Shown here piece after piece: positions 51,185-59,445 of a stretch of 64,000 nt of DNA. A program made the translations under genes and the position numbers. Position 1 is the stretch's first letter, and the number at the start of each line of letters is the position of its first letter. Under the pieces are notes generated by a model that was not told the DNA's origin, searched no databases, and saw only the letters and a program-made list of their open reading frames with translations. This DNA is from CAVTAE01 sp051649365 (GTDB lineage Bacteria > Deinococcota > Deinococci > Deinococcales > Trueperaceae): positions 12,415-76,414 of the forward strand of contig JBOFGY010000135.1 in assembly GCA_051649365.1 (NCBI GenBank), read 5' to 3'.

Positions 51185-51580
51185 ATGCCAGACGTTTGCT
51201 CGAGACAAGATATCGCCCTAGTCGTAGACACTTTTTACAGCAAAGCTACAGAAGACGAAACCATCGGCTATCTTTTTGAAGGGTTGGATTTGCTAAAGCA
51301 TCTACCAACCCTTCACGACTTTTGGGAAAACATGTTATTTCGCACAGGTAAATACAAAGGTGGGATGATGTACAAGCACTTTGCGCTGAATGCACGTAAG
51401 CCACTCGAGCTAAAACATTTTGAGCGGTGGCTCGAGTTATTCACGCAAACCATTGACGAACATTTTTCAGGGGATAATGCTAACCGTATGAAACAGTTTG
51501 CTAACTCTATTGCTAGCACGATGCAGGAGCGAATTCTGCAAGTGCCAGAAGTACCTATTACCTTTCGTTCTAGTGTCTAA
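51185..51580 (+). CDS. Truncated hemoglobin, group III
   Basis: From ATG 51185 the product has 131 residues. It matches group III truncated hemoglobins: IALVVDTFYSKATEDETIGY, HLPTLHDFWENMLFRTGKY, and LKHFERWLELFTQTIDEHF with the proximal His at about 78. It lacks the glycine motifs of groups I and II. Such globins handle oxygen, NO or sulfide. TATGCT lies 7 nt before the ATG with no SD, so translation is probably leaderless. It converges on purH and overlaps its end by 11 nt. Confidence 0.93.
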   Translation: MPDVCSRQDIALVVDTFYSKATEDETIGYLFEGLDLLKHLPTLHDFWENMLFRTGKYKGGMMYKHFALNARKPLELKHFERWLELFTQTIDEHFSGDNANRMKQFANSIASTMQERILQVPEVPITFRSSV

Positions 51581-53096
51581 AATGCCGCATCCCTGTCATC
51601 ACCATCACTAAGCCGTGTTCATCTGCTGTGGCAATAATTTCATTATCTTTCACAGAGCCGCCAGGTTGAATCACTGCGCTGATGCCAGATTGCGCCGCAA
51701 CATCTAAGCCATCACGGAACGGAAAGAAGGCATCACTCGCACAGGCTCCATCCTTAGCGCGTCCAGCTGCTTTTTTGACGGCAATCTCTACAGAATCTAC
51801 GCGGCTTTGTTGTCCTGCGGCAATGCCTACTGCTTGTCCAGCTTTGGCAAGGACGATAGCGTTTGACTTGGTGTAAGCGCATACGAGCCAAGCGAGTTCC
51901 ATATCTTGCCACTGTGCTTCTGTTGGCTGCGCTTTGCTGACGACGCTCCAGCCTGAGCGGTCGTGTAAAACTTTATCGCTTTGCTGTACCAAGAAGCCTG
52001 CATCTATGCGGCGCAGCTCGAGCGTATCTCGCTGAGGTTTTTTCGCTTCAATGACACGCATGTTTTTACGTTTGGTTTTGAAGAGTTCTAAACCTTCTGC
52101 GTCAAAACTTGGAGCAATTAAAACATCTGCTTTGGGATTGGCGGCCAGTTCTTTGGCAAGGTCTAAACTCACAGGTTGATTTAGTGCGACGATGCCACCA
52201 AAGGCAGATTTTGGGTCGCATTCAAAGGCACGTTCGTAGGCACGTTCGATGCGCGTGTCTATTGCAACACCACAGGGGTTCGCGTGTTTCACAATAACGC
52301 AGGCAGCTTCTGTAAATTCGTGAGCGAGTTGCCAGGCAGCTTCTGCGTCAAAGATGTTTAAGTAAGATAGTGCAATGCCGCTATGTTGCACTGCGCTATC
52401 CCACCAACCCGTTTTGCTCGTTTCGCGGTAGCGTGCGCCGACTTGGTGTGGGTTTTCGCCGTAGCGTAGTTCTTGCGTTTTCTCGAGGCTCAAATGTAGA
52501 GAAGGAGGCAGCATCGTGTCACGGTCTAGCCATGTCACAATCGCTGCGTCGTAGGTGGCGGTGTGTGCAAAGGCTTTGCGGGCTAGCTCGAGTCTTAGTT
52601 CGCAGGTTACGCCGTTCGTAAGAGCTTCGGCTACACTGTCGTAATCACTAGGGTCAACGAGTACCAATACCCCTTCATGATTTTTTGCTGCTGCGCGAAT
52701 CATGGCGGGCCCACCAATATCAATATTTTCAATCGCTTCTTCCATCGTGACGTTGGGTTTTACTATCGTCTCACGGAAGGGATAAAGATTCACGACCACA
52801 ACATCAATTGGGCTAATGCTGTGGTCATTAAGTGTGGCTAGATGTTCGGGTGTGCGCTTGGCAAGGATGCCGCCATGAATGTTTGGGTGGAGCGTTTTCA
52901 CACGGCCTTCTAAAATTTCGGGTAAACCCGTAACCTCAGAAACTTTTTTTACCGCTAAGCCTGCGTGATGCAAGGTGGTGTAGGTGCCACCCGTTGACAC
53001 GAGTTCAAAGCCGAGGGTGAGAAGTTTTTGTGCAAAGGGAACAAGACCTGTTTTATTAGAAACGCTAAGAAGTGCCCTGGGTTGGTGTAAAGACAT
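51570..53096 (-). CDS. purH: Bifunctional AICAR transformylase/IMP cyclohydrolase
   Basis: From ATG 53096 the enzyme has 508 residues. The N-terminal IMP cyclohydrolase half carries SNKTGLVPFAQKLLTLGFEL, TGGTYTTLHHAG, GRVKTLHPNIHGGILAKR and NIDIGGPAMIRAAAKNHEGV. The AICAR transformylase half has ELRYGENPHQVGARYR, VIVKHANPCGVA with the catalytic Lys-His, and the terminal ISAVIQPGGSVKDNEIIATA with MVMTGMRHFRH. It performs the last two steps of IMP synthesis. A strong bidirectional terminator lies just upstream, closing the PpiC transcript. The convergent hemoglobin gene overlaps its end. Confidence 0.97.
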   Translation of the reverse strand: MSLHQPRALLSVSNKTGLVPFAQKLLTLGFELVSTGGTYTTLHHAGLAVKKVSEVTGLPEILEGRVKTLHPNIHGGILAKRTPEHLATLNDHSISPIDVVVVNLYPFRETIVKPNVTMEEAIENIDIGGPAMIRAAAKNHEGVLVLVDPSDYDSVAEALTNGVTCELRLELARKAFAHTATYDAAIVTWLDRDTMLPPSLHLSLEKTQELRYGENPHQVGARYRETSKTGWWDSAVQHSGIALSYLNIFDAEAAWQLAHEFTEAACVIVKHANPCGVAIDTRIERAYERAFECDPKSAFGGIVALNQPVSLDLAKELAANPKADVLIAPSFDAEGLELFKTKRKNMRVIEAKKPQRDTLELRRIDAGFLVQQSDKVLHDRSGWSVVSKAQPTEAQWQDMELAWLVCAYTKSNAIVLAKAGQAVGIAAGQQSRVDSVEIAVKKAAGRAKDGACASDAFFPFRDGLDVAAQSGISAVIQPGGSVKDNEIIATADEHGLVMVMTGMRHFRH

Positions 53097-53112
53097 AGTG
53101 GTGTAGTTTAAC

Positions 53113-53148
53113 AAAAAATCCGAGCGCGTTTGTGCGCTCGGATTTTTT
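53113..53148. terminator. 15-bp perfect stem terminator, both directions
   Basis: AAAAAATCCGAGCGC (53113-53127) and GCGCTCGGATTTTTT (53134-53148) form a perfect stem with a 6-nt loop and T runs on either strand. It ends the minus-strand PpiC transcript before purH. Confidence 0.93.
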
Positions 53149-53164
53149 GATCATTGAGACGAAC

Positions 53165-55381
53165 TTAGTTGCCAGTTGTTTTTGTTTCAGTGGTTGTTGC
53201 ATCTTCAGCAGGAGCTTCGTTAGTTGTTTCTGTCTCTGGGGTTGTTTCAATTTCTGGAGTTGCTTGTTCACCGGCTGCACCTTCGGTTGCGGGAGGAGCT
53301 TCAGTTTCTGGAGTTGCTTCGGATGTGGGTGCTTCCTCTGTGGCTGGAGCAGTTTCGCCCTCGGTAGTACTTGTTCCTTCAGCACCTTCGCTTGGTGTGG
53401 CTTCTCCAGTTGGTGCAGTTTCTGTTGCATCCGTTGGTGCAGGTGTTGCGCTACCATCTGCTTCACCTTCTGGTGCCACTTCGCCCTCTGGGAGTGGTGT
53501 GGTTTCAAAGGTGGGTGTGGGTGCAGCTTCAGTAGGGGGTGGAGTTACGCTGGCGAGTAAGTTTTCAACAGGAATCGTTTTCTTCAAGTCCTCGAGCCAA
53601 GTTGTTTGCAACTCGTTACGTTTTTCGTTGAGAACATCTGCTTCGACGGTAGCCTTGACTTCCTCGAAAGGGCGCACCCTCGATTCCGTACGTGTACCCA
53701 CGAGAACGACATAAACCTCTTTAGCTTCTTGTGTCGCTGGGTCGGCGGCGGCTTCCTCACCCTCTGCGGGTTGTTCGACGGGCTCTTGAACAACGAGAAT
53801 ATCTGAAATATTTTCCTCGCTGTTAGGCAAGGTTTCAAAGGCCTCTGTACCGAAAAGGGCGGTGTCGAGTTCGGTGGGTAACGTCCCAGGTTGTACCGTG
53901 CCTAGGTCTGCGACAATGCCGCCATTTGCTTCGGCGGTGGCTTGCAACTCACCGCCAGCCAGCATGGTCGTGCGAAATGCGCTAGCAGCTTCTTGGGTGG
54001 TGAAGTTAATGCGGTTAGCTACAGCACTTGGTGGAATGGTAAAGCGCGTTGCAACATTTTCGTCGTAGTATTTCTGCACGTCTTCAGGTGTGATGGCTGC
54101 ATCTTTAGAAACGTGTTGCAAGGCTTGTTGTGCAATTTGATTTTTGCTACCAAAGAAGTTGGTATTAGGGAGTTGTTTCGAGCCTTGGAACGCGACTTCA
54201 CGGTCAATGAGTTGCTCGAGATAACTCGGCTTAAAAATTCCGGTGACAATTTGCTCCATGCCCGGTTGCAAGGACTGCTGGATTTGCTGGGACTGATAGA
54301 CCACGCTAACAAGTTCAGACTTTTTAATTTCACTGTCACCAACTTTGGCAACTGTGGGGTCGTCGAGAGTTAAGACGCTGCCTTTGGGGATAGAGACTTG
54401 GGCTTTCACGCGGAGGTCTTCAAAGGTAGTCTCGAGTACACCCTCTTTTTTGGACTCGAGTGCGGCTTCTGCTACTTCTTCGCGAACTTCTTCGAGGGGA
54501 CGAGCGACGGAGGGTACAAACTCTTCGACGTTAACGATATAGAACTTTTCATTAGCAGAAATAACATCGGTGATACCCGCACCTTGAAGACCAAAGGCCG
54601 CTTGCGATACAGTGCCAGGGAGCGCAGCTGCGCCAACAGGTTGTGGGTCAGTGCTGCCACTAGCTGCACCTAAAGCACCATTGCGGTCTGCTAAGTCTTC
54701 GGAGTTATCTTTGGCAAGTGTGCCAAAGTCTTCGCCTGCTTTGGCCTTGGCTAAGATTTCATCAGCTTTGGCCCTATCAGAAACGACGATTTGGCGGGCT
54801 TTGATTTTTTCTTCACTCTTGTAATTGTCTTGATTAAGGTTGTAAAACGCTTCAACCTCTGCGTCCGACACGCTGACATCTTTAGTGAGTTCGTCACGAT
54901 AACGCTCGAAACGCAGTTGCTCGCGCCAGTAATCGCGGAAGGTGGCATCATTAAAGCCATATTGACTGATGAGATTGAGGTATTGCGTGTCATTGCTAGC
55001 TCCAGCAATGTTATTTTCTTCGCGGAACTGGTTTACCCTTGCCCGCACATCGCTATCAGACACGCGCATTTTGCTAGCGGCTTGTTCGGCGAGTTGATTG
55101 CGAATAAGACTATCCGTGAGGAGTAATTTCAGGTCATCGCCGACCTCACCCTCAAAATTGAGGTTAAAAGGCGGGTTTTGCTGGATTTGAGCGACCTCGA
55201 GGCTATACACAGTTTCGCCGTTTACGACAAGCGCAGGTTCGCCCTGCTGGTCAGCTTGAGTTCCCGTGCCACCGCCAAAAAGCCCGTTGAGCGTCGGGGT
55301 GAATGCAATCAGCATACTGATGAGCAGGCCAATAATAATCAGCCAGAAAATTGCCTGGGTACGTTTACTTTTTTTCGTCAT
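53165..55381 (-). CDS. Membrane-anchored PpiC/SurA-type peptidyl-prolyl isomerase
   Basis: The 738-residue protein has an N-terminal anchor (AIFWLIIIGLLISMLIAFTP), a SurA_N-like helical part (LLTDSLIRNQLAEQAASKMR), and a parvulin domain at about 185-290 (KIKARQIVVSDRAKADEILA, then FGTLAKDNSEDLADRNGALG). A second substrate-binding region contains SAVANRINFTTQEAASAF. From about residue 625 a 110-residue Thr/Glu/Pro/Ala tail follows (TPEIETTPETETTNEAPAED), low in complexity. It resembles PpiD or PrsA in topology and would fold secreted proteins at the membrane. The ATG is at 55381. Confidence 0.9.
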   Translation of the reverse strand: MTKKSKRTQAIFWLIIIGLLISMLIAFTPTLNGLFGGGTGTQADQQGEPALVVNGETVYSLEVAQIQQNPPFNLNFEGEVGDDLKLLLTDSLIRNQLAEQAASKMRVSDSDVRARVNQFREENNIAGASNDTQYLNLISQYGFNDATFRDYWREQLRFERYRDELTKDVSVSDAEVEAFYNLNQDNYKSEEKIKARQIVVSDRAKADEILAKAKAGEDFGTLAKDNSEDLADRNGALGAASGSTDPQPVGAAALPGTVSQAAFGLQGAGITDVISANEKFYIVNVEEFVPSVARPLEEVREEVAEAALESKKEGVLETTFEDLRVKAQVSIPKGSVLTLDDPTVAKVGDSEIKKSELVSVVYQSQQIQQSLQPGMEQIVTGIFKPSYLEQLIDREVAFQGSKQLPNTNFFGSKNQIAQQALQHVSKDAAITPEDVQKYYDENVATRFTIPPSAVANRINFTTQEAASAFRTTMLAGGELQATAEANGGIVADLGTVQPGTLPTELDTALFGTEAFETLPNSEENISDILVVQEPVEQPAEGEEAAADPATQEAKEVYVVLVGTRTESRVRPFEEVKATVEADVLNEKRNELQTTWLEDLKKTIPVENLLASVTPPPTEAAPTPTFETTPLPEGEVAPEGEADGSATPAPTDATETAPTGEATPSEGAEGTSTTEGETAPATEEAPTSEATPETEAPPATEGAAGEQATPEIETTPETETTNEAPAEDATTTETKTTGN

Positions 55382-55497
55382 GGTGGTCTTGCCTCCTACG
55401 GTTCAAGGTTTTTTCAAAGGTTTTCTGAGGGTGGATTTACTGCTATACTCTCTGGGACTTACCCAAAAAGGGTAATGCCCCGAAAAGGGAATACTTC

Positions 55498-55575
55498 GCG
55501 CCCGTAGCTCAGTTTGGATAGAGCGACAGCCTCCGGAGCTGTAGGCCACAGGTTCGACTCCTGTCGGGCGCACCA
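55498..55575 (+). tRNA. tRNA-Arg (CCG)
   Basis: All arms pair: acceptor GCGCCCG/CGGGCGC, D arm with AGCTCAG ... GAGC, anticodon stem ACAGC/GCTGT with loop CTCCGGA (anticodon CCG, reading CGG) and T arm ACAGG-TTCGACT-CCTGT. The CCA end is encoded. TATACT at 55444-55449 could be its -10. Confidence 0.97.
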
Positions 55576-55789
55576 TCTCGAGTACCCTAATTGTCTACAC
55601 CCTGTACGTTATCTATTCCCTTGTCGTTTATCCAACCTCATCCAACCTCGTTTCGTCCTTAAGTGTGGTGTTCTCATGTAGCAAGCTACATGGATTGTCG
55701 GGCTTTTACAGCCCACTTTCGACAGCAAACGCAAGTTTAGCATGGAGTCGCGGGGGATGGTAAAGCCTGAGATGAGGGTGAAATGGGAG

Positions 55790-56488
55790 TTAAAGTCGCT
55801 CAACAAAGCCAAAGTGGAAAAGGTACTTCTTGTGTCCTCGTTTCTGATGTTCCTCCTGACTAAGTTTTTTAGACTCTTCTATGATGCTGAGCTGTAGCTC
55901 GAGCATGACTTTCGTGTAACGGCGAAACGCTTCGGGCTCGAGATGAAACGTTCCCCAATTGTTAAGCCCGTCATCAAGGTCTTTGTAACTGTAATCGTTG
56001 TAACTGTAGTCGTTTGTGTGTCGCTCGAGTTGTCGCTCCTCAATAGAAACTCTGCGCCCTCTTGGTGGGATATGAAAATAGCGGAGTTGCAAGTGTTCGG
56101 CATTCTTCAGGAGTTGCTGGGCCATCGAGGCAAGAAAAAGTTGCCAGTCTACCTGAAAGAGTCCTGAAAGTAATTTAATATATTGATCGTGTGAAATGGC
56201 AGCTAGCGGCACGATAAATATATCGCTAACCGTTTGGTAATATTTAATAGGGCGACCTTGCCTTGCTTCGCTTCGAGTTTCTTGGATAAAGCCAAGCTCG
56301 AGCAAGACCTTAACCCAATAGCTCATGACATTAAGTTTGACCCCCACCTCTTGGGCTGCTTCTCTTAAAGAGCATTCTGCTTTCAAAAAAGGGTCTAAAT
56401 ACTGCATTTTTTCCCCATTACAAAGGAAAGCGACCCGTTTTTCATCCGTAATCTCGAGGGGAGTTCTAGTCAGAATAAGGTCTTTCAT
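55790..56488 (-). CDS. Winged-helix (ArsR-like) transcriptional regulator
   Basis: From ATG 56488 the product has 232 residues. The N-terminal half is a winged helix: MQYLDPFLKAECSLREAAQE, then VGVKLNVMSYWVKVLLELGF and RQGRPIKYYQTVSDIFIVP. The C-terminal half is helical with no recognised ligand domain and contains a short duplication (NDYSYNDYSYK) from a 15-18-bp DNA repeat. TAGCCT lies 7 nt before this ATG, without SD. An upstream in-frame ATG at 56560 is possible. It is divergent from a lipoprotein gene that it may control. Confidence 0.85.
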   Translation of the reverse strand: MKDLILTRTPLEITDEKRVAFLCNGEKMQYLDPFLKAECSLREAAQEVGVKLNVMSYWVKVLLELGFIQETRSEARQGRPIKYYQTVSDIFIVPLAAISHDQYIKLLSGLFQVDWQLFLASMAQQLLKNAEHLQLRYFHIPPRGRRVSIEERQLERHTNDYSYNDYSYKDLDDGLNNWGTFHLEPEAFRRYTKVMLELQLSIIEESKKLSQEEHQKRGHKKYLFHFGFVERL

Positions 56489-56615
56489 TTGAAGTAGGCT
56501 ACCATTTAGGCTACCCTCAGATTTAGACAAATCACAACATTGATTGTCGTTTGTCCACATCTTGTAGTGATAGAGCCAACCTTGGCTACTGCCTACTATT
56601 TTTGGGAGGAAATAC

Positions 56616-57515
56616 ATGAAACGTTTTCTACTACGTTTTGCTCTGTTCTTTGCTGTGTTGTTCCTTGCTGCCTGTGACTCGAGCACAACCACCACAACCC
56701 CTGATACCAATACCCCCGAGGAGCAGCCAGACGTGCCTGCTGCAAGTCCCATCGTAGGAACCTGGGAAGGTGTACAAAGCTACGAGTCAGGCGAAACGTT
56801 GCCCCGTCGCTTTGTCATCGAGGAGACAAGTCTAGGTGTTTACGAGTCTTCTGTATTCGTCTGTGGCGAAGAATTTGGCGAGAGCTGTGATTCGGGTGCA
56901 GATGTCATTCTTGCAACGGTAACGGTAGAAGGTAATGAGGTCACAATTAGTTATGTCGAAGCGGGTGAAACGTTTAGTGGAGCCGTAACAATTATAGGAA
57001 CTTTAGTGGGTGATACCATCACTGGTGAGATAAGCGCGGCAACCACTGAGGGTATTTATGTTGGAACAATTACGATAAACAAAGCGAGCGATTACACACC
57101 AGGCAACCCCGTAGATGATGAACCTGTAGATGATGAACCTGAAGGACCAATAGATAATGACGCAGTTGTTGGTACTTGGGAAGGAACAGCAACCTATATC
57201 TCAGGGGAGTCCTTAGCACGTCGTTACACCGTTACAAAAACAGAAGACGGCACCTACAATGCAGAAGTGTTTGCGTGTAGCACAGGATTTGGTGATAGTT
57301 GCGCGAGTGTTCAGATTGTAGCGATTAGTGTAGATGGTAGCGAAGTAGTAATGACGTATGTCGAGACCACCGAACTTTCTTCTGCAACCGTGACGATTGT
57401 AGGAATGCTCGAGGGCGATGCCATTACAGGAGACATAACCGTAGTTTCGGGTGATGCAAGTGCTGCAGTAATCACTGGTACAGTGATACTAAACAAAGTT
57501 GTAAGTACGCAGTAA
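56616..57515 (+). CDS. Lipoprotein with two tandem homologous domains
   Basis: The 299-residue protein has a type II signal (FALFFAVLFLAAC, lipobox LAAC, Cys20) and a Thr/Pro linker. Two repeats of about 105 residues follow, starting SPIVGTWEGVQSYESGETLP and AVVGTWEGTATYISGESLAR. Both share RRxxV, the CGEEFGESC or CSTGFGDSC Cys pair, and a VTIIGTL/VTIVGML strand. The pattern recalls small beta-barrel lipocalin-like domains. A Asp/Glu/Pro linker (DDEPVDDEPEGP) separates them. GGGAGG precedes the ATG. The function is unknown. It would sit on the outer face of a membrane. A terminator follows. Confidence 0.83.
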   Translation: MKRFLLRFALFFAVLFLAACDSSTTTTTPDTNTPEEQPDVPAASPIVGTWEGVQSYESGETLPRRFVIEETSLGVYESSVFVCGEEFGESCDSGADVILATVTVEGNEVTISYVEAGETFSGAVTIIGTLVGDTITGEISAATTEGIYVGTITINKASDYTPGNPVDDEPVDDEPEGPIDNDAVVGTWEGTATYISGESLARRYTVTKTEDGTYNAEVFACSTGFGDSCASVQIVAISVDGSEVVMTYVETTELSSATVTIVGMLEGDAITGDITVVSGDASAAVITGTVILNKVVSTQ

Positions 57516-57591
57516 CGAAGAGGCAGAAAGCAAAGATTTGAACCTTTCAGAGCTTTACGTTAATCAATATATTCCATAAAGAATACAACAA

Positions 57592-57634
57592 AAAAAGATG
57601 GCCTAGCAGTGGAGTATCACCAGGCCATCTTTTT
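57592..57634. terminator. Bidirectional terminator between lipoprotein and asd
   Basis: AAAAAGATGGCCT (57592-57604) and AGGCCATCTTTTT (57622-57634) form a perfect 13-bp stem with a 17-nt loop and T runs on both strands, serving two convergent genes. Confidence 0.93.
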
Positions 57635-57642
57635 ATAACGTT

Positions 57643-58665
57643 TTAAGTATGAACCGCTTGCTTCACAGCACCTTTCGCAATCAGGTATTCACCAATCTGC
57701 ACCGCATTCAGCGCAGCACCTTTACGAATTTGGTCACCTGAAACAAAGAAGGCAAGGCCGCCAGGATTACTGCTATCTTCGCGGATGCGCCCAACAAAGC
57801 AATCATCTTTGCCACTCGTGTCGAGGGGCATAGGAAAAGTGTTATTGGCACGGTCATCCATAATTTGCAAGCCTTCTGCTTTTGCCAAAACATCGCGAGC
57901 TTCTTTTTCGGTGACAGGACGTTTGAACTCGGCATGGATGGCTTCACTGTGGGCGCGAAACACTGGCACGCGCACGCAGGTGGCACTCACGCGCAGAGAA
58001 TCATCCCCTAAAATTTTGCGGGTCTCGAGCAACAACTTTTTCTCTTCGACGTTGTAACCATCTTCGCCCATTTCTGAGTCGTGGCTAAAAAGATTAAAGG
58101 CAATTTGATGTTTGAATTTATTTTTGGTAACCGCTTTACCCTGCAAAAATTCTTTTGTCTGATTTTCTAATTCACTGATGCCTTGTTGCCCGGCCCCTGA
58201 AACCGCTTGATAGGTTGCAACCGTTGCACGGGTCAAACCAAAGGCGCGGTGGAGTGGTGCGAGAGCCATGAGCGCGATAATCGTTGAGCAATTCGGATTA
58301 GCAATTACGCCCTGATGTTTAAGAGCTGCCTCACCATTGACTTCTGGAATCACGAGTGGGGCGCGTGGGTCCATGCGCCAGGCACTGGTGTTGTCAATGA
58401 CGATGGCACCGTGTTTAGCCCAGTTCCAAGCATGAGCTTTGGAAATGCTGCCACCCGCCGAAGAGAAAACAATATCGGATTCTACATTACCGTCTTCGGG
58501 CATGACTTTGACAGTAAGTTCTTTACCACGAAACATAATTTTCTTGCCTGCCGAACGCTCGGAGGCAAACAGCGTGAGCGTCGTGAGGGGAAAATTCCGT
58601 TCTGTAAGTAAATCCAAAAACTCTTGCCCGACGGCACCCGTGGCTCCAACAATCGCTACACGCAT
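57643..58665 (-). CDS. asd: Aspartate-semialdehyde dehydrogenase
   Basis: The 340-residue enzyme reduces aspartyl phosphate to the semialdehyde on the way to Lys, Thr and Met. It has the NADP loop GATGAVG (7-13), the phosphate-site SERSAGKK, the catalytic Cys126 in IANPNCSTIIALMALAPLH, the YQAVSGAGQQG segment and the late His in VPVFRAHSEAIHAEF. The length is normal. It lies alone on the minus strand, and no dapA or lysC is nearby. Confidence 0.97.
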   Translation of the reverse strand: MRVAIVGATGAVGQEFLDLLTERNFPLTTLTLFASERSAGKKIMFRGKELTVKVMPEDGNVESDIVFSSAGGSISKAHAWNWAKHGAIVIDNTSAWRMDPRAPLVIPEVNGEAALKHQGVIANPNCSTIIALMALAPLHRAFGLTRATVATYQAVSGAGQQGISELENQTKEFLQGKAVTKNKFKHQIAFNLFSHDSEMGEDGYNVEEKKLLLETRKILGDDSLRVSATCVRVPVFRAHSEAIHAEFKRPVTEKEARDVLAKAEGLQIMDDRANNTFPMPLDTSGKDDCFVGRIREDSSNPGGLAFFVSGDQIRKGAALNAVQIGEYLIAKGAVKQAVHT

Positions 58666-59039
58666 AAAGGCTCCTTTGCTAGCTCATAGCATTCAGCTAT
58701 CAGCCGTCAGCTAACTAAAAGTCTGACGAGCTAAGAGTTTAGCACGAGCCACAGAGTGAAAGGGTTAACTTTAGGCTGAAAGGTTATTTTAAGCCTTAAC
58801 CCTGGAATTGTTTGGAAGATTTCATAGATTTAGGGCAGGAATGCCCTCGAGATTGTAATAAGTGCTAGATTCCGTTAGTGTCTCAGCAAGATTGGCTTTA
58901 GCCCCTTGTCATTGTTTGCAAAGTACACGACTGGTTGCAAAGTACACTATTGTTTGCAAAGTACACTACTGGCAATGGGATGCAGTCCGTTGGTTGCTGA
59001 CACTTCTGTCATCGAAATGCATTTTGATGTAGGTGAAAA
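58666..59039. other. Gene-free stretch upstream of asd
   Basis: It carries an AGCTATCAGCCGTCAGCTAA block (58692-58712), a GGCTTTAGCCCCTTG block near 58895, and three iterated GTTTGCAAAGTACACTA words (58912-58969). No coding frame with a start and RBS is seen. Confidence 0.55.
58912..58969. repeat. Three direct repeats of a TTGCAAAGTACAC word
   Basis: The units at 58912-58931, 58932-58950 and 58951-58969 share G(T/G)TTGCAAAGTACAC with a period of 19-20 bp, close to two helical turns. They lie about 250 bp upstream of asd and just downstream of the small gene at 59040. Confidence 0.8.
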
Positions 59040-59315
59040 TTAATTTGGCAATGCAATTTTTGGCAAAACAATATTCTCCCAATGTTCTTGCTCGAGCATT
59101 GTCCCAATCGCTTTACTGATATTGTCTGTCGAAGCTTTTATTTCGTGGTCGGCCATGGCATTAGGGTCAATGCCTTTAAGGCGGCAGAGCAACCCAAAAT
59201 AAGATACGAGGGCCTGACGTTTAATGTCTTCTTCCGTTTTACCTTGCAACCGCGCCACTTTAATCTCGAGGTAGATAATCTCGTGCGCGAGCGTTGCGGT
59301 AATATCGGTGCTCAT
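59040..59315 (-). CDS. Small helical protein of unknown function
   Basis: The 91-residue frame starts with ATG 59315 and reads STDITATLAHEIIYLEIKVA, then RLQGKTEEDIKRQALVSYFG. It is mostly helical by composition. It holds two CTCGAG sites, a mark of residence in this genome. No family is recognised. The frame is the only long one in the region, and there is no strong SD, so reality is likely but not certain. Confidence 0.6.
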   Translation of the reverse strand: MSTDITATLAHEIIYLEIKVARLQGKTEEDIKRQALVSYFGLLCRLKGIDPNAMADHEIKASTDNISKAIGTMLEQEHWENIVLPKIALPN

Positions 59316-59374
59316 GATTTAGTGTAAAACGACAGTTCAAAAAATGCAGTGAGGAAAGTACGAAGGCTAAAAGC

Positions 59375-59445
59375 CGAGGTAAGACGTAAGCTGCCAAGGT
59401 TAGACGTAAGACATAAATATGACGTTTTACATTTCACGTTTCACG
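59375..59445. repeat. ACGT-rich repeat reaching into the MFS gene end
   Basis: Words such as GTAAGACGTAAG, TTAGACGTAAGAC and GACGTTTTAC ... TTTCACGTTTCACGTTTTG match the family at 2403-2450. The last part overlaps the final codons and stop of the MFS gene at 59427. Confidence 0.7.

Noticed and set aside
53132..53714. Plus-strand frames of 142 and 181 codons opposite the PpiC gene tail
   Set aside because: They arise from the low-complexity Thr/Glu/Pro tail on the other strand and overlap the terminator.
55498..55620. tRNA-Arg 3 prime end as an integration site
   Set aside because: No integrase and no repeated tRNA end is visible downstream.
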